Assembly (NCBI GenBank): GCA_035640455.1
Contig: DASQWB010000138.1
Location: 1-47,393, forward strand
Source: AC-50 sp035640455
GTDB taxonomy: Bacteria > Actinomycetota > Thermoleophilia > Gaiellales > Gaiellaceae
Direction of reading: 5' to 3'
Length of the DNA: 47,393 nucleotides
Shown: positions 23,038-31,140 of the stretch, piece after piece
Position numbering within the stretch: position 1 is the first letter of the stretch
Layout of the letters: each line of letters opens with the position of its first letter
Notes under the pieces: model-generated
What the model saw: only the letters and a program-made list of their open reading frames with translations
Database searches by the model: none
What the model was told of the DNA's origin: nothing
Program-made: the position numbers and the translations under genes

Positions 23038-24911
23038 AGGTGGGCGCGCTCGCGCTTGCGCGCCTCCTCGTAGGCCTCGCGCGCCCTCCGCACGGTGTCC
23101 ACTTCGGACACCTCCGCCACCGGCACGTCCCACCAGCTCTCGTACAACGGCACCCCTTCGAGGCGGTCGACCTCGATCGCGAGAACGATCGTCCGCGGCT
23201 CGCGCTTCGCCTCCTCGAGGCCCGCGCGCAGCTCGGCGATGGAGCCGCACCGAAACACGCGCGCACCGAGCGACTCGGCGTTCGCAGCGAGGTCGACCGG
23301 CAGGAGCGGCGGCGGCGACCGATCGCTGTCGAGCCCGATCGAGCCGTTCCGCCGGTAGCGGTACTGCGTGCCGAAGCCGTCGGTGCCGAGCGAGCGCGAG
23401 AGGCTGCCGATCGAGCTGAAGCCGTGGTTGTCGACGAGCACGATCGTCAGCTTCAGGCCCTCCTGGATCGACGTGACGATCTCGCTCGACAGCATCAGGT
23501 ACGAGCCGTCGCCGACGAGCACGTAGACCTCGCGCTCGGGCGCCGCGAGCTTTACGCCCAGGCCGGCCGCGATCTCGTAGCCCATGCACGAGTAGCCGTA
23601 CTCGACGTGGTAGCCCTTCGGATCGCGGGTGCGCCAGAGCTTGTGCAGGTCGCCGGGCATCGAGCCGGCTGCGCAGACGACGACGTCCTGCGGCGAGCTG
23701 AACGCGTTGACGGCGCCGATCACCTCGGACTGCGCCGGCAGCGGCCCGTGCCCGAGCCCGTACAGCCGCTCGACCTCGGCGTCCCATTTCCGGTTCAGGC
23801 GCGCCGCCTCGTCGCGGTGGGCGTCGCCGACCGACCAGCCGGCGAGGAGCTCGGCCAGCGCCTCGAGCGTCACACGTGCGTCGCCGACGAGCGCGATGCC
23901 GCCGTGCTTCTGCGCGTCGAAGTCGGCGACATTGACGTTCACGAAGCGGACCTCCGGGTTCTGGAAGGCCGTCTTCGACGCGGTCGTGAAGTCGGTCCAG
24001 CGGGTGCCGACGCCAATTACGACATCGGCTTCGGCGGCGACCCGGTTTGCGGCGAACGTGCCCGTGACGCCGATCGCGCCGAGCGCCGACGGATGGTCGT
24101 ACGGGAGCGAGCCCTTGCCGGCCTGCGTCTCGGCGACAGGGATCCCGGTCGCCTCGACCAGGTGGCGCAGCGCATCCGTCGCCTCGGAGTAGATAACCCC
24201 GCCGCCAGCGACGAGGAGCGGGCGCCGCGCGCCGCGGACGAGCTCGGTGGCGGCGCGCAACGCGGCCTCGTCGGGCCGCTGCCGCGGCACGTGCCACACC
24301 CGCCGGCGGAGGAACTCCTCCGGGAAGTCCCAGGCCTGCGCCTGGACGTCTTGCGGGAAGGCGAGCGTCACAGTCCCCGTCTCGGCCTGGTTCACGAGCA
24401 CGCGCATCGCATGAAGCGCGGCCGGCACGACCTGCTCGGGCCGCTCGATCCGGTCGAAGTAGCGCGAGACGGGCTTGAAGCAGTCGTTCACGGAGGAGTC
24501 GCCGCGCCACGGCGCTTCGAGCTGCTGGAGCACCGGGTCAGGGATGCGCGAGGCGAAGACGTCGCCGGGCAGGAGCAGGACCGGCAGCCGGTTGATCGTC
24601 GCGAGGGCCGCGCCAGTGACCATGTTCGTCGCCCCCGGGCCGATCGAGGACGTACAGGCGAGCGCGCCGAGCCGGTTCCGCATCCGGGCGTAGCCGGCGG
24701 CGGCATGGACCATCGCCTGCTCGTTTCTGGCCTGGTAGTAGGTGAGGAGGTCGGGCCGCTCGTACAGCGCCTCGCCGATCCCGGCGACGTTGCCGTGCCC
24801 GAAGATCCCGAAGCAGCCGCCGAAGAACCGGTGCTCGACCCCGTCGCGCTCCACGACCTGCTCCGCGAGGAACCGGACGAGGGCCTGGGCACTCGTCAAG
24901 CGGATGCTCAT
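23034..24911 (-). CDS. iolD: 3D-(3,5/4)-trihydroxycyclohexane-1,2-dione hydrolase
   Basis: A 625-aa thiamin-diphosphate enzyme of normal length. The N-terminal domain has the cofactor-activating Glu in 'YYQARNEQAMVHAAAGYARM'. The central domain follows, and the ThDP motif begins 'GDGSYLMLSSEIVTS' and ends 'IVLVDNHGFSSIG'. 'FGGCFGIFGHGNVAG' is typical of IolD. It hydrolyses the diketo ring to 5-deoxy-glucuronate. ATG 24911 is preferred over a TTG two codons upstream. It is the first gene of the inositol operon; iolG and iolA/J are not linked to it. Confidence 0.95.
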   Translation of the reverse strand: MSIRLTSAQALVRFLAEQVVERDGVEHRFFGGCFGIFGHGNVAGIGEALYERPDLLTYYQARNEQAMVHAAAGYARMRNRLGALACTSSIGPGATNMVTGAALATINRLPVLLLPGDVFASRIPDPVLQQLEAPWRGDSSVNDCFKPVSRYFDRIERPEQVVPAALHAMRVLVNQAETGTVTLAFPQDVQAQAWDFPEEFLRRRVWHVPRQRPDEAALRAATELVRGARRPLLVAGGGVIYSEATDALRHLVEATGIPVAETQAGKGSLPYDHPSALGAIGVTGTFAANRVAAEADVVIGVGTRWTDFTTASKTAFQNPEVRFVNVNVADFDAQKHGGIALVGDARVTLEALAELLAGWSVGDAHRDEAARLNRKWDAEVERLYGLGHGPLPAQSEVIGAVNAFSSPQDVVVCAAGSMPGDLHKLWRTRDPKGYHVEYGYSCMGYEIAAGLGVKLAAPEREVYVLVGDGSYLMLSSEIVTSIQEGLKLTIVLVDNHGFSSIGSLSRSLGTDGFGTQYRYRRNGSIGLDSDRSPPPLLPVDLAANAESLGARVFRCGSIAELRAGLEEAKREPRTIVLAIEVDRLEGVPLYESWWDVPVAEVSEVDTVRRAREAYEEARKRERAHL

Positions 24912-24947
24912 AGCCAAACTCTAGAACCTGCGCGAAGATAGTGCGGC

Positions 24948-24977
24948 TTGACACATAGCCGAGCACCGGCCTACATT
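24948..24977 (+). promoter_or_regulatory. Sigma-70-type promoter, probably giving a leaderless mRNA
   Basis: TTGACA (24948-24953), an 18-base spacer, then TACATT (24972-24977). Transcription would begin near 24984-24987, at the GTG start of the next gene. It lies back to back with the iolD operon. Confidence 0.6.
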
Positions 24978-24986
24978 GCTGGCCAG

Positions 24987-25655
24987 GTGCGGCGGGCAAT
25001 CTTCCTCTTCGTGCTCCTCCTCACGGTCGCAGTGCCGGCTGCATCCGCGTCCACACTGCCCCCGGGGACGCTACGCGGCCCGGAAGACCAGCTCCAGGAG
25101 TATCCGACCCTCTCCCTCGCCACCCCAGCCCAACGCGCCGCCGCCGAGCGCTTGCGAGCGCAGATTCGTGCGTCCGCCCGCCGCTGGCGCACCTTGCGCG
25201 CCGCGCGAGCGGCGGGGTTCGACATGCACACCGCCCGTCGGCGATCCGGCGACCGCTCCGTCCACTATCTGCACGCCGAGCATCGTCGCTTCAGCAGCGA
25301 TCGCCTGTACCTGAACCCACGGCGGCCCGAGGCGCTCATCTACGCCAACGTGCCGGGGCGGCCCCTCCTCTTCGTCGGCGTGATGTTCAGCATGCCGCGC
25401 GGCAAAAGAGGGCCGACGCCGGGCGGCCCGATCACCCGCTGGCACACGCACAAGGTCTGCGCGCGTGGCGCCGACCGCGGGCTCGCGCCGCGGGCCGACG
25501 GTTCGTGCCCGCCCGGCACGAAGGCCCGGCAGGGGAGCGAGATGCTGCACTTCTGGTTCACGCGCGACGTGCGCAGCTCCTTCGCAATTCATGCGCCGGC
25601 CCGCGAGCTCGGTCTCGAGCACCCCTTCTCGGGCGCTCTCTACTGCCAGCTCTAA
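24987..25655 (+). CDS. Secreted hypothetical protein
   Basis: About 222 aa. The signal peptide is MRRAIFLFVLLLTVAVPAAS. The mature protein contains 'FDMHTARRRSGDRSVHYLH', 'DRLYLNPRRPEALIYANVPG', 'GGPITRWHTHKVCARG' and 'GTKARQGSEMLHFWFTRD'. The His-rich spots (HTHK, LHAEHRR, MLHFWF) could bind metal; three cysteines are present. Similar secreted proteins occur widely in actinobacteria without known function. GTG 24987 is chosen because an upstream TTG at 24948 is the promoter -35 box. Confidence 0.68.
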   Translation: MRRAIFLFVLLLTVAVPAASASTLPPGTLRGPEDQLQEYPTLSLATPAQRAAAERLRAQIRASARRWRTLRAARAAGFDMHTARRRSGDRSVHYLHAEHRRFSSDRLYLNPRRPEALIYANVPGRPLLFVGVMFSMPRGKRGPTPGGPITRWHTHKVCARGADRGLAPRADGSCPPGTKARQGSEMLHFWFTRDVRSSFAIHAPARELGLEHPFSGALYCQL

Positions 25656-25659
25656 GACA

Positions 25660-25680
25660 GAGGGCGCCGTAGGCGCCCTC
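25660..25680. terminator. Bidirectional stem-loop between convergent genes
   Basis: A 9-bp perfect stem (GAGGGCGCC / GGCGCCCTC) with a GTA loop lies 5 bases after one stop and 29 before the other. There is no T run on either side. Confidence 0.6.
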
Positions 25681-25708
25681 CGCGACTTCGAGTTGGGCGG
25701 CTAGTAGG

Positions 25709-25870
25709 TCACCACCAGGCGCCGCGGCTGCGGCCACCGACCCCGCCGAGGAACAGGCTGATCAGGAAGAGCAGGGCGGCGATGATGGCGATGATGAACA
25801 GCCAGTGGACCGTGAAGCCGACCCCGAAGAAGATGATCGCCAGGATGGCGAGCAGAACGAGCAATGCCAT
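25709..25870 (-). CDS. Small hydrophobic membrane protein (53 aa)
   Basis: Starts MALLVLLAILAIIFFGVGF and contains two hydrophobic segments (about residues 2-19 and 22-41), then a Gly/Arg tail ending SRGAWW. This is the size and pattern of the small stress-linked membrane proteins common in actinobacteria. The Shine-Dalgarno (ggagg) is very strong but lies inside an 8-bp hairpin. It follows the sugar operon in the same direction. Confidence 0.72.
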   Translation of the reverse strand: MALLVLLAILAIIFFGVGFTVHWLFIIAIIAALLFLISLFLGGVGGRSRGAWW

Positions 25871-25873
25871 TGA

Positions 25874-25893
25874 TTTCCTCCTTTAGGAGGAAA
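25874..25893 (-). promoter_or_regulatory. Hairpin masking the Shine-Dalgarno of the 53-aa gene
   Basis: In the transcript TTTCCTCC, loop TAAA, then GGAGGAAA form a perfect 8-bp stem. The 3' arm is the ribosome-binding site, 3 bases before ATG. The site would be closed unless melted or unfolded, suggesting conditional translation. Confidence 0.55.
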
Positions 25894-25939
25894 ACGGCCG
25901 AGCGCCCATTCCGGTTGCGGGCGCCAATGACCCGGCCTA

Positions 25940-25982
25940 AGCCCCTCTCGTGTGCACTGGTGCACAAGGAAACGAAGGGGCT
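25940..25982. repeat. Nested inverted repeat after the sugar operon
   Basis: An outer stem AGCCCCT / AGGGGCT (25940-25946 with 25976-25982) encloses a 16-bp near-palindrome, TGTGCAC-TG-GTGCACA (25951-25966). It begins 6 bases after the operon's last stop, so it may be a terminator; the inner palindrome also looks like an operator for the 53-aa gene. Confidence 0.5.
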
Positions 25983-25987
25983 CGTGG

Positions 25988-26962
25988 TTAGGGCGTCACG
26001 GGCGCGCCGATCTCCGCCGAGCGGTAGAGGGCCTCGATCGCGCGAGCGTTGCCGACCGCGTCCTGCCGCCCGAGCAGCGGCTCCCCGCGGCCGCGGATCG
26101 CGTCGCTCAGGTTCTCGAGTTCGAGCCGGTACGAGTCCTCGGGCTCGAGCTCGATGCGCTCGACAGCGCCGTCGCGGCGCAGCTCGATCACGGGTCGCCG
26201 CGTGTGCCACGGGTCGTCGAGGAAGAGCGACCCGTCCTCGCCGATCGCCTCGAGCTCGTCGCGCTCCGGCACGACGAGGCCGCAGTCGAAGTGCGCGACG
26301 ACGTCCCCCGCGAAGCGGAGCGTGCCGGCGAACACGACGTCGACTCCCGTCGGGCCGAGCGTCCGCTCCGCGTAGACCCGCTCGGGCTCGCCGGCGAGCA
26401 GTCGCGCGCCGCTGACGCAGTAGCAGCCAACGTCCATCAGCGCGCCGCCCTCGACGCCCGGCCGGAGCCGCACGTTCTGCGGGTCGGCGAGGTAGAAGCT
26501 GAACGTGGCCCGCACGAGCCGGAGCCGCCCGATCGTGCCGTCGGCGACGAGCTGCGTCAGCCGTCTCGTCTGCGGGTTGTGGCGGTACATAAACGCCTCC
26601 ATGAGGATGCGCCCGGCGTGCTCCGCGGCGTCGAAGGCGTCCTCGGCGTCGACGGCGCGCCGCGCCAGCGGCTTCTCGCAGAGGACGTGCTTTCCGGCCT
26701 CGAGCGCCCGGATCGACCACGGGACGTGCAGCGAGTTCGGGAGCGAGACGTACACCGCCTCGACGTCGGCGTCCTCGAGGAGCGCCTCGTAGTTTCCGTA
26801 AGCGCGCTCGATCCCCCACTCGCGCGCGTGCGCCTCCGCGCGCGCGGCGTCGCGGCTCGCGACCGCGACGAGCTCGACCTTGGGCGACTCGTGCGCCGGC
26901 GGGATCACGAGCCGGTTGATGTGCGCCGTCGAGAGGATGCCCCAGCGGACCGGCTCGTTCAT
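25988..26962 (-). CDS. Gfo/Idh/MocA-family dehydrogenase
   Basis: A 324-aa NAD(P)-dependent sugar or polyol dehydrogenase. It opens with 'RWGILSTAHINRLVIPP' (Rossmann fold). 'GKHVLCEKPLARR' holds the conserved EKP lysine, 'MEAFMYRHNPQ' and 'GGALMDVGCYCVSGARLL' (DxGxY...) the substrate site. It resembles xylose/glucose dehydrogenases more than myo-inositol dehydrogenase, but the substrate is not certain. ATG 26962 overlaps the SDR stop (ATGA). Last gene of the eight-gene operon. Confidence 0.88.
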   Translation of the reverse strand: MNEPVRWGILSTAHINRLVIPPAHESPKVELVAVASRDAARAEAHAREWGIERAYGNYEALLEDADVEAVYVSLPNSLHVPWSIRALEAGKHVLCEKPLARRAVDAEDAFDAAEHAGRILMEAFMYRHNPQTRRLTQLVADGTIGRLRLVRATFSFYLADPQNVRLRPGVEGGALMDVGCYCVSGARLLAGEPERVYAERTLGPTGVDVVFAGTLRFAGDVVAHFDCGLVVPERDELEAIGEDGSLFLDDPWHTRRPVIELRRDGAVERIELEPEDSYRLELENLSDAIRGRGEPLLGRQDAVGNARAIEALYRSAEIGAPVTP

Positions 26963-27663
26963 CCCCACGACGGCTCCGTCACCGGCCGGAAGGCGGTCTC
27001 GAGGATCCGGTGGTTGCGCGGCCGTGTCAGGGCGAAGAGGACGACGTCGGCGACGTCCTCGGCGCGCATCATCCCTGGGAGGACGTCGGGCGTCCGGCCG
27101 CGGCCCTCCTCGAGCGCGAAGTCGGTCGCGACGCCGCCGGGACAGACGTTCGTGCAGCGGACGCCGCGCTCGCGGAGCTCGTGGTCGAGCGCCCGCGTGA
27201 ACCCGACCTGCGCGAACTTCGATGCGCAGTAGACCGCCTCGTACGGGAGCCCGCGCCGGCCGGCCTCGGAGGCGACGGTGACGATGTCCGCCTCGCCCGC
27301 CTCGAGGAGGTGCGGGAGCGCGACGCGGACGGCGTACAGCGTCCCCTTGACGTTGACGTCGATCATCTCCTCGAGGAACTCGGGCGTGAGGTCGAGGAAG
27401 GGCCCGTACGCGCCGACGCCGGCATTGGCGACGAGGATGTCGAGCCGCCCGAACCGCTCGACGGTGCGCCCGACGAGGCTCTCGACCTGCGCCCGGTCGC
27501 GGACATCGCAAGGCGCAGCGACCGCGTCGTCGAGGCCGAGATCGTCCCCGCTCCGCGACGCAAGGCCGAGCTTCACTCCCTCGCCATCGAGTGCGCGCGC
27601 CACGGCCGCGCCGATCCCGCGGCTCGCGCCGGTGATGACAGCCACCTTTCCGTCGAGATTCAT
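26959..27663 (-). CDS. Short-chain dehydrogenase/reductase
   Basis: A 234-aa classical SDR. It has the cofactor motif 'VITGASRGIGAAVA' (TGxxxGxG), 'LVANAGVG' (NAG), a catalytic Ser in 'VTVASEAGRR' and the pair 'YCASKFAQVG' (YxxxK). It probably oxidises a sugar or sugar acid handled by this operon, NAD(P)-dependent. The start shares a base with the xylulokinase stop (TGATG), so they are co-translated. Confidence 0.9.
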   Translation of the reverse strand: MNLDGKVAVITGASRGIGAAVARALDGEGVKLGLASRSGDDLGLDDAVAAPCDVRDRAQVESLVGRTVERFGRLDILVANAGVGAYGPFLDLTPEFLEEMIDVNVKGTLYAVRVALPHLLEAGEADIVTVASEAGRRGLPYEAVYCASKFAQVGFTRALDHELRERGVRCTNVCPGGVATDFALEEGRGRTPDVLPGMMRAEDVADVVLFALTRPRNHRILETAFRPVTEPSWG

Positions 27664-29060
27664 CAGCCCTCCAAAGGTCGCAGCGCCGGGTACGCGGCGC
27701 GGAAGCGAGCGTAACCTCGCTCGTACACGTCGCGCCACGCCTCGTTCACCTCGATTCGGTCGCGCACGCGGACGCAGGTCTCGACCGCCTCGTGCACGTC
27801 GTCGAAGACGCCGGCGGCGACGCCGGCCAAGAGCGCGGCGCCGAACGCCGCCCCCTCCTCGACAGCCGTCAGCTCGAGCGGCAGGCCGAGGACCGACGCG
27901 ACGATCCCGAGCCACAGCCGGCTTCGCGCGCCGCCGCCCGACGCGCGGCCGGCCTCGGGCTGCACACCGAGACCGAGCAGGAGCTCGAGCGAGTCGCGGA
28001 GGCCGTAGGCGACGCCCTCGAGCAGCGCCCGTACGAGCGCGCCGCGGCCGTGCCGCGCCTCGAGGCCGACGAACGCGGCGCGCGCATCGGGATCGGCGTG
28101 CGGCGTCCGCTCCCCCGTCAGGTACGGGAGGAAGAGGACGCCGTCGGCTCCGGGCGCCACCTGCTCCGCCTCGCCTGTCAGCTCGCCGTAGGCGGCTGTC
28201 GGCGCGAGCCTGTCCCGGAACCACCGCAGCGAGCCGGCGGCGGAGAGCATCACCCCCATCGCGTGCCAGGTGCCGGAGACGGCGTGGCAGAAGACGTGGA
28301 CGCGCGCCTGCGGGTCGGCCCGGAACGCGGGGAGGACGGCGAAGACGACGCCCGAGGTGCCGAGCACGACCGAGACGGCGCCGGGCCGGTCGACGCCGAC
28401 GCCGAGCGCGCCCGCGGCCTGGTCGCCGGCGCCCGCCACCGCCGGCGACTCGTGCACGTCGGGCAGCCACTCGCCCGGGATCTCGAGCGCGGCCAGCACC
28501 TCGTCGCTCCAGCGCCGAGCCGCGACGTCGAAGAGCAGCGTCCCCGAGGCGTCGGCGACGTCGATCGCCCGCTCGCCCGTCAGTCGCAGGCGAACGTAGT
28601 CCTTGGGGAGCAGCACGTGCCGGATCCGCGCGTACGACTCGGGCTCGTGGTTTCGCAGCCAGAGGAGCTTCGGCGCGGTGAAGCCGGTCAGCGCCCGGTT
28701 CCCAGTCAGCGCGATCAGCCGCTCGAGGCCGACGCGTTCCTCGATCTCGGCGCATTCCGCGCCCGTGCGCTGGTCGTTCCAGAGGATCGCCGGCCGGATC
28801 ACGCGATCGGCCTCGTCGAGCGCGACGAGCCCGTGCATCTGGCCCGAGAAGCCGATGCCGGCCGCCCGCTCCGCCCCGACTGCCGCGAGCGCCTCCTCGC
28901 TCGCGCGCCACCAGTCCTCGGGATCCTGCTCCGACCACCCGGGGCGCGGCGCCGAGAGCGGATAGTCCCGCTCCGCGCGGGCGAGCACCTCGCCGGCCGG
29001 CGAGAGGGCGAGCGCCTTGACGCCGGTCGTCCCGACGTCGAGGCCGACGAGGGCGATCAC
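27663..29060 (-). CDS. xylB: Xylulokinase
   Basis: A 465-aa FGGY-family kinase. The N-terminal 'VGLDVGTTGVKALAL' is the phosphate-1 loop. 'GIGFSGQMHGLVALD' (SGQMHG) and 'AILWNDQRTGAEC' are diagnostic for XylB, with Asp in WNDQR as the base. 'LFLPYLTGERTPHADP' and 'ASGGGARSRLWLGIVASVLG' complete the ATP site. It phosphorylates D-xylulose or a related ketose. The GTG start overlaps the isomerase stop (GTGA). Length matches the family. Confidence 0.92.
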   Translation of the reverse strand: MIALVGLDVGTTGVKALALSPAGEVLARAERDYPLSAPRPGWSEQDPEDWWRASEEALAAVGAERAAGIGFSGQMHGLVALDEADRVIRPAILWNDQRTGAECAEIEERVGLERLIALTGNRALTGFTAPKLLWLRNHEPESYARIRHVLLPKDYVRLRLTGERAIDVADASGTLLFDVAARRWSDEVLAALEIPGEWLPDVHESPAVAGAGDQAAGALGVGVDRPGAVSVVLGTSGVVFAVLPAFRADPQARVHVFCHAVSGTWHAMGVMLSAAGSLRWFRDRLAPTAAYGELTGEAEQVAPGADGVLFLPYLTGERTPHADPDARAAFVGLEARHGRGALVRALLEGVAYGLRDSLELLLGLGVQPEAGRASGGGARSRLWLGIVASVLGLPLELTAVEEGAAFGAALLAGVAAGVFDDVHEAVETCVRVRDRIEVNEAWRDVYERGYARFRAAYPALRPLEG

Positions 29061-30058
29061 TCGCCGCCGAGGGCCGCGTAGACCAGCTCGTACGCCGCGA
29101 CGGCGTCCTTGCGCGACTGGGCCTCGCGCAGCGCGCCGTCGTCGATCTTCGCCGCGATCCCGTCGATGAACCGCCACTGGTGGACACTGCGGCGCACCGC
29201 GGCGATCGCGTCCTCGGTGTACGGGTAGAGGTCGAAGCCGAGCCGCTCGCCGTTCTCGCCGTAGCCGGCGCGGCGGAGCTCGACCGCGAGCTCGAGCGTC
29301 TCCATGAACGCGGTCGCGCCGACCATGTTGTCGTCGTCGAAGGTGCCCCAGCCGGAGTTCGCATGCTGGTGGCCGAGCACTCCCTCGGCCGCGAGAAGCG
29401 CAGCGTACTCGCCGAGGCTCTCGCCGTTCATGATCAGGTGCTGCCAGTCCATGTTCACCTTGACGTTGTCGAGGCCCTGCGCGCGCAGCTTGTGGATCAC
29501 GTGCAGCGTCATGCCGATGTTGCGCATGAGGATCTTCATCGCCGGCTCGGAGTTCTTGTGCTCCAGGAAGAGGAGCTGATCCTTGTCGGCGAGACGCTGC
29601 GCGACCCGACCGATCCCGTCGACGAACCAGGCCCAGCTGTCGGCGTACGGCGTCTGGAACGGGTAGTTGTAGCCCTCGATCCCGGGCCAGACGATGAGCG
29701 GCACACCGAGCGCGCCGGCGAAATCGGCGGCGGCGAGCGCGATGCGGAGTGCCTCGGCTCGTGTCGCGTCGTCAGGCGAGACGAGTCCGCCGCGGCCGAA
29801 GCGCGGATCGAGGTGGAGGCCGCCCGCGAGGCAGTAGACGTCGTGGTCGCCGAGCGCCTCGCGCACCTCGTCGACGTTCTCCTCGGAGAGCTCCTGCGGG
29901 TAGTGGAACTCGTAGCCGTCGATGAGGTCGCCGAGTCCGTCGACGGCCCGCCGAACGCGTTGCGCCGTGGTCTCGCCCGCGCGCTCCGGCTGGTAGCCGC
30001 CGGGCACGAAGCGCGTGACCATCGGCCCTAGCGCCCAGATGCCGAGGCTCGTCTTCAT
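29057..30058 (-). CDS. Xylose-isomerase-like TIM-barrel sugar isomerase
   Basis: A 333-aa member of the short xylose isomerase-like family. Metal-site counterparts are visible: 'LFLEHKNSEP' (Glu, Lys), 'VNMDWQHLIMNGES' (acid and His), 'GHQHANSGWGTFDDDN' (DxD) and 'GFDLYPYTED'. It would interconvert an aldose and a ketose for the adjacent xylulokinase. Several second-shell residues differ from standard XylA (for example MDWQH where E-x-x-H is usual), so a substrate other than D-xylose is possible. ATG 30058 overlaps the upstream stop (ATGA). Confidence 0.85.
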   Translation of the reverse strand: MKTSLGIWALGPMVTRFVPGGYQPERAGETTAQRVRRAVDGLGDLIDGYEFHYPQELSEENVDEVREALGDHDVYCLAGGLHLDPRFGRGGLVSPDDATRAEALRIALAAADFAGALGVPLIVWPGIEGYNYPFQTPYADSWAWFVDGIGRVAQRLADKDQLLFLEHKNSEPAMKILMRNIGMTLHVIHKLRAQGLDNVKVNMDWQHLIMNGESLGEYAALLAAEGVLGHQHANSGWGTFDDDNMVGATAFMETLELAVELRRAGYGENGERLGFDLYPYTEDAIAAVRRSVHQWRFIDGIAAKIDDGALREAQSRKDAVAAYELVYAALGGE

Positions 30059-31140
30059 CGGAAGGTCACCTCCTCGCCGCGGCCGCTCGCGGCCGACCGC
30101 TGGATCGCCTCGACCACCTCGTCGCACCGGTACCCGTCCTCGAAGGTCGCGCCGTGGGGCGCGACGTCGTGCTCGCCGGCGATCGCCTCGAGCAGGTGCG
30201 CGAGCTCGTGCGTAAACGTATCTCCCCACCCGACGATGTGGCCCGGCGGCCACCAGTGACGCATGAACGGGTGGTCGGGCTCGGTGACGAGGACGCGGCG
30301 AAAGCTCTTCGTGTCTGCGACCTCGAGCTCGTTCAGGCGCTCGACGTCGAACGAGAGCGAGCCCTTCGACCCGTTCACCTCGAAGGCGTTCGAGTTGATC
30401 CGGCCGCGGGCGAGGCGTGACGCCTCGAGCGTTCCGACGACGCCGTTCTCGAACTCGATCGTCGCCACGAAGTGGTCGTCGACGGCGCGGCCGGGGACGA
30501 GCGTCCGCACGCGGGCCGAGACCGAGGTGATCTCGCCGACGAGGTAGCGCGCGAGGTCGACGATGTGCGTCCCGAGGTCGCCGATCGCGCCCGTGCCGGC
30601 CTGCGCGCGATCGAACCGCCAGATGCTCTCGTCCGCCTCCCAGCCCCACGACTGGAGGTAGCGCGCGCGGAAGTGGACGACGTCGCCGAGCTCGCCGCCG
30701 TCGATGAGCTCCCGTGCGAGCCGAACGGCCGGCACGAACCGGTAGTTGAAGCCACACATGTGCTTGACCTCCGCCCGCTCGGCCTCGCGCCACATCTCGT
30801 ACGACACCGCGGCGCTCATCCCGAGCGGCTTCTCGCACAGGACGTGCTTGCCGGCGCGGGCGGCGGCGATCGTCGGCTCGGCGTGCACGACGTTCGGGCC
30901 GCCGTTGTCGAAGAGGCCGATCCGCTCGTCGGCGACCTGCTCCCGCCAGTCCGTCGTCGCCTCGGCCCAGCCCCAGCGGGCGCGTGCGTCCTCGACGGCC
31001 GCAGCCGTGCGGCCGGAGATGGAGACGAGCTCCGGCCGCAGCGGGACGTCGAGGTGACGCAGCGCGAGGAGCGCGCGCGAGTGCGCCTTCCCCATGAAGG
31101 CGTATCCGAGCATGCCAATGCCGATCGAGTCGTGATTCAT
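30055..31140 (-). CDS. Gfo/Idh/MocA-family dehydrogenase, second copy
   Basis: A 361-aa oxidoreductase with 'IGIGMLGYAFMGKAHSRALL', 'GKHVLCEKPLGMS' (EKP Lys), 'HMCGFNYRFVPAVRLARELI' and 'GAIGDLGTHIVDLARYLVGE' (G-x-D-x-x-x-H catalytic region). It differs clearly from the other copy in the operon, so two distinct oxidation steps are likely. ATG 31140 overlaps the permease stop (ATGA). Confidence 0.9.
   Translation of the reverse strand: MNHDSIGIGMLGYAFMGKAHSRALLALRHLDVPLRPELVSISGRTAAAVEDARARWGWAEATTDWREQVADERIGLFDNGGPNVVHAEPTIAAARAGKHVLCEKPLGMSAAVSYEMWREAERAEVKHMCGFNYRFVPAVRLARELIDGGELGDVVHFRARYLQSWGWEADESIWRFDRAQAGTGAIGDLGTHIVDLARYLVGEITSVSARVRTLVPGRAVDDHFVATIEFENGVVGTLEASRLARGRINSNAFEVNGSKGSLSFDVERLNELEVADTKSFRRVLVTEPDHPFMRHWWPPGHIVGWGDTFTHELAHLLEAIAGEHDVAPHGATFEDGYRCDEVVEAIQRSAASGRGEEVTFR

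Noticed and set aside
24948..24986. TTG 24948 as the start of the secreted protein
   Set aside because: The TTG belongs to a TTGACA -35 box; starting at GTG 24987 gives a proper signal peptide.
25701..26819. A 372-aa minus-strand frame
   Set aside because: It is a shadow of the Gfo/Idh gene and of the 53-aa gene in the wrong frame.
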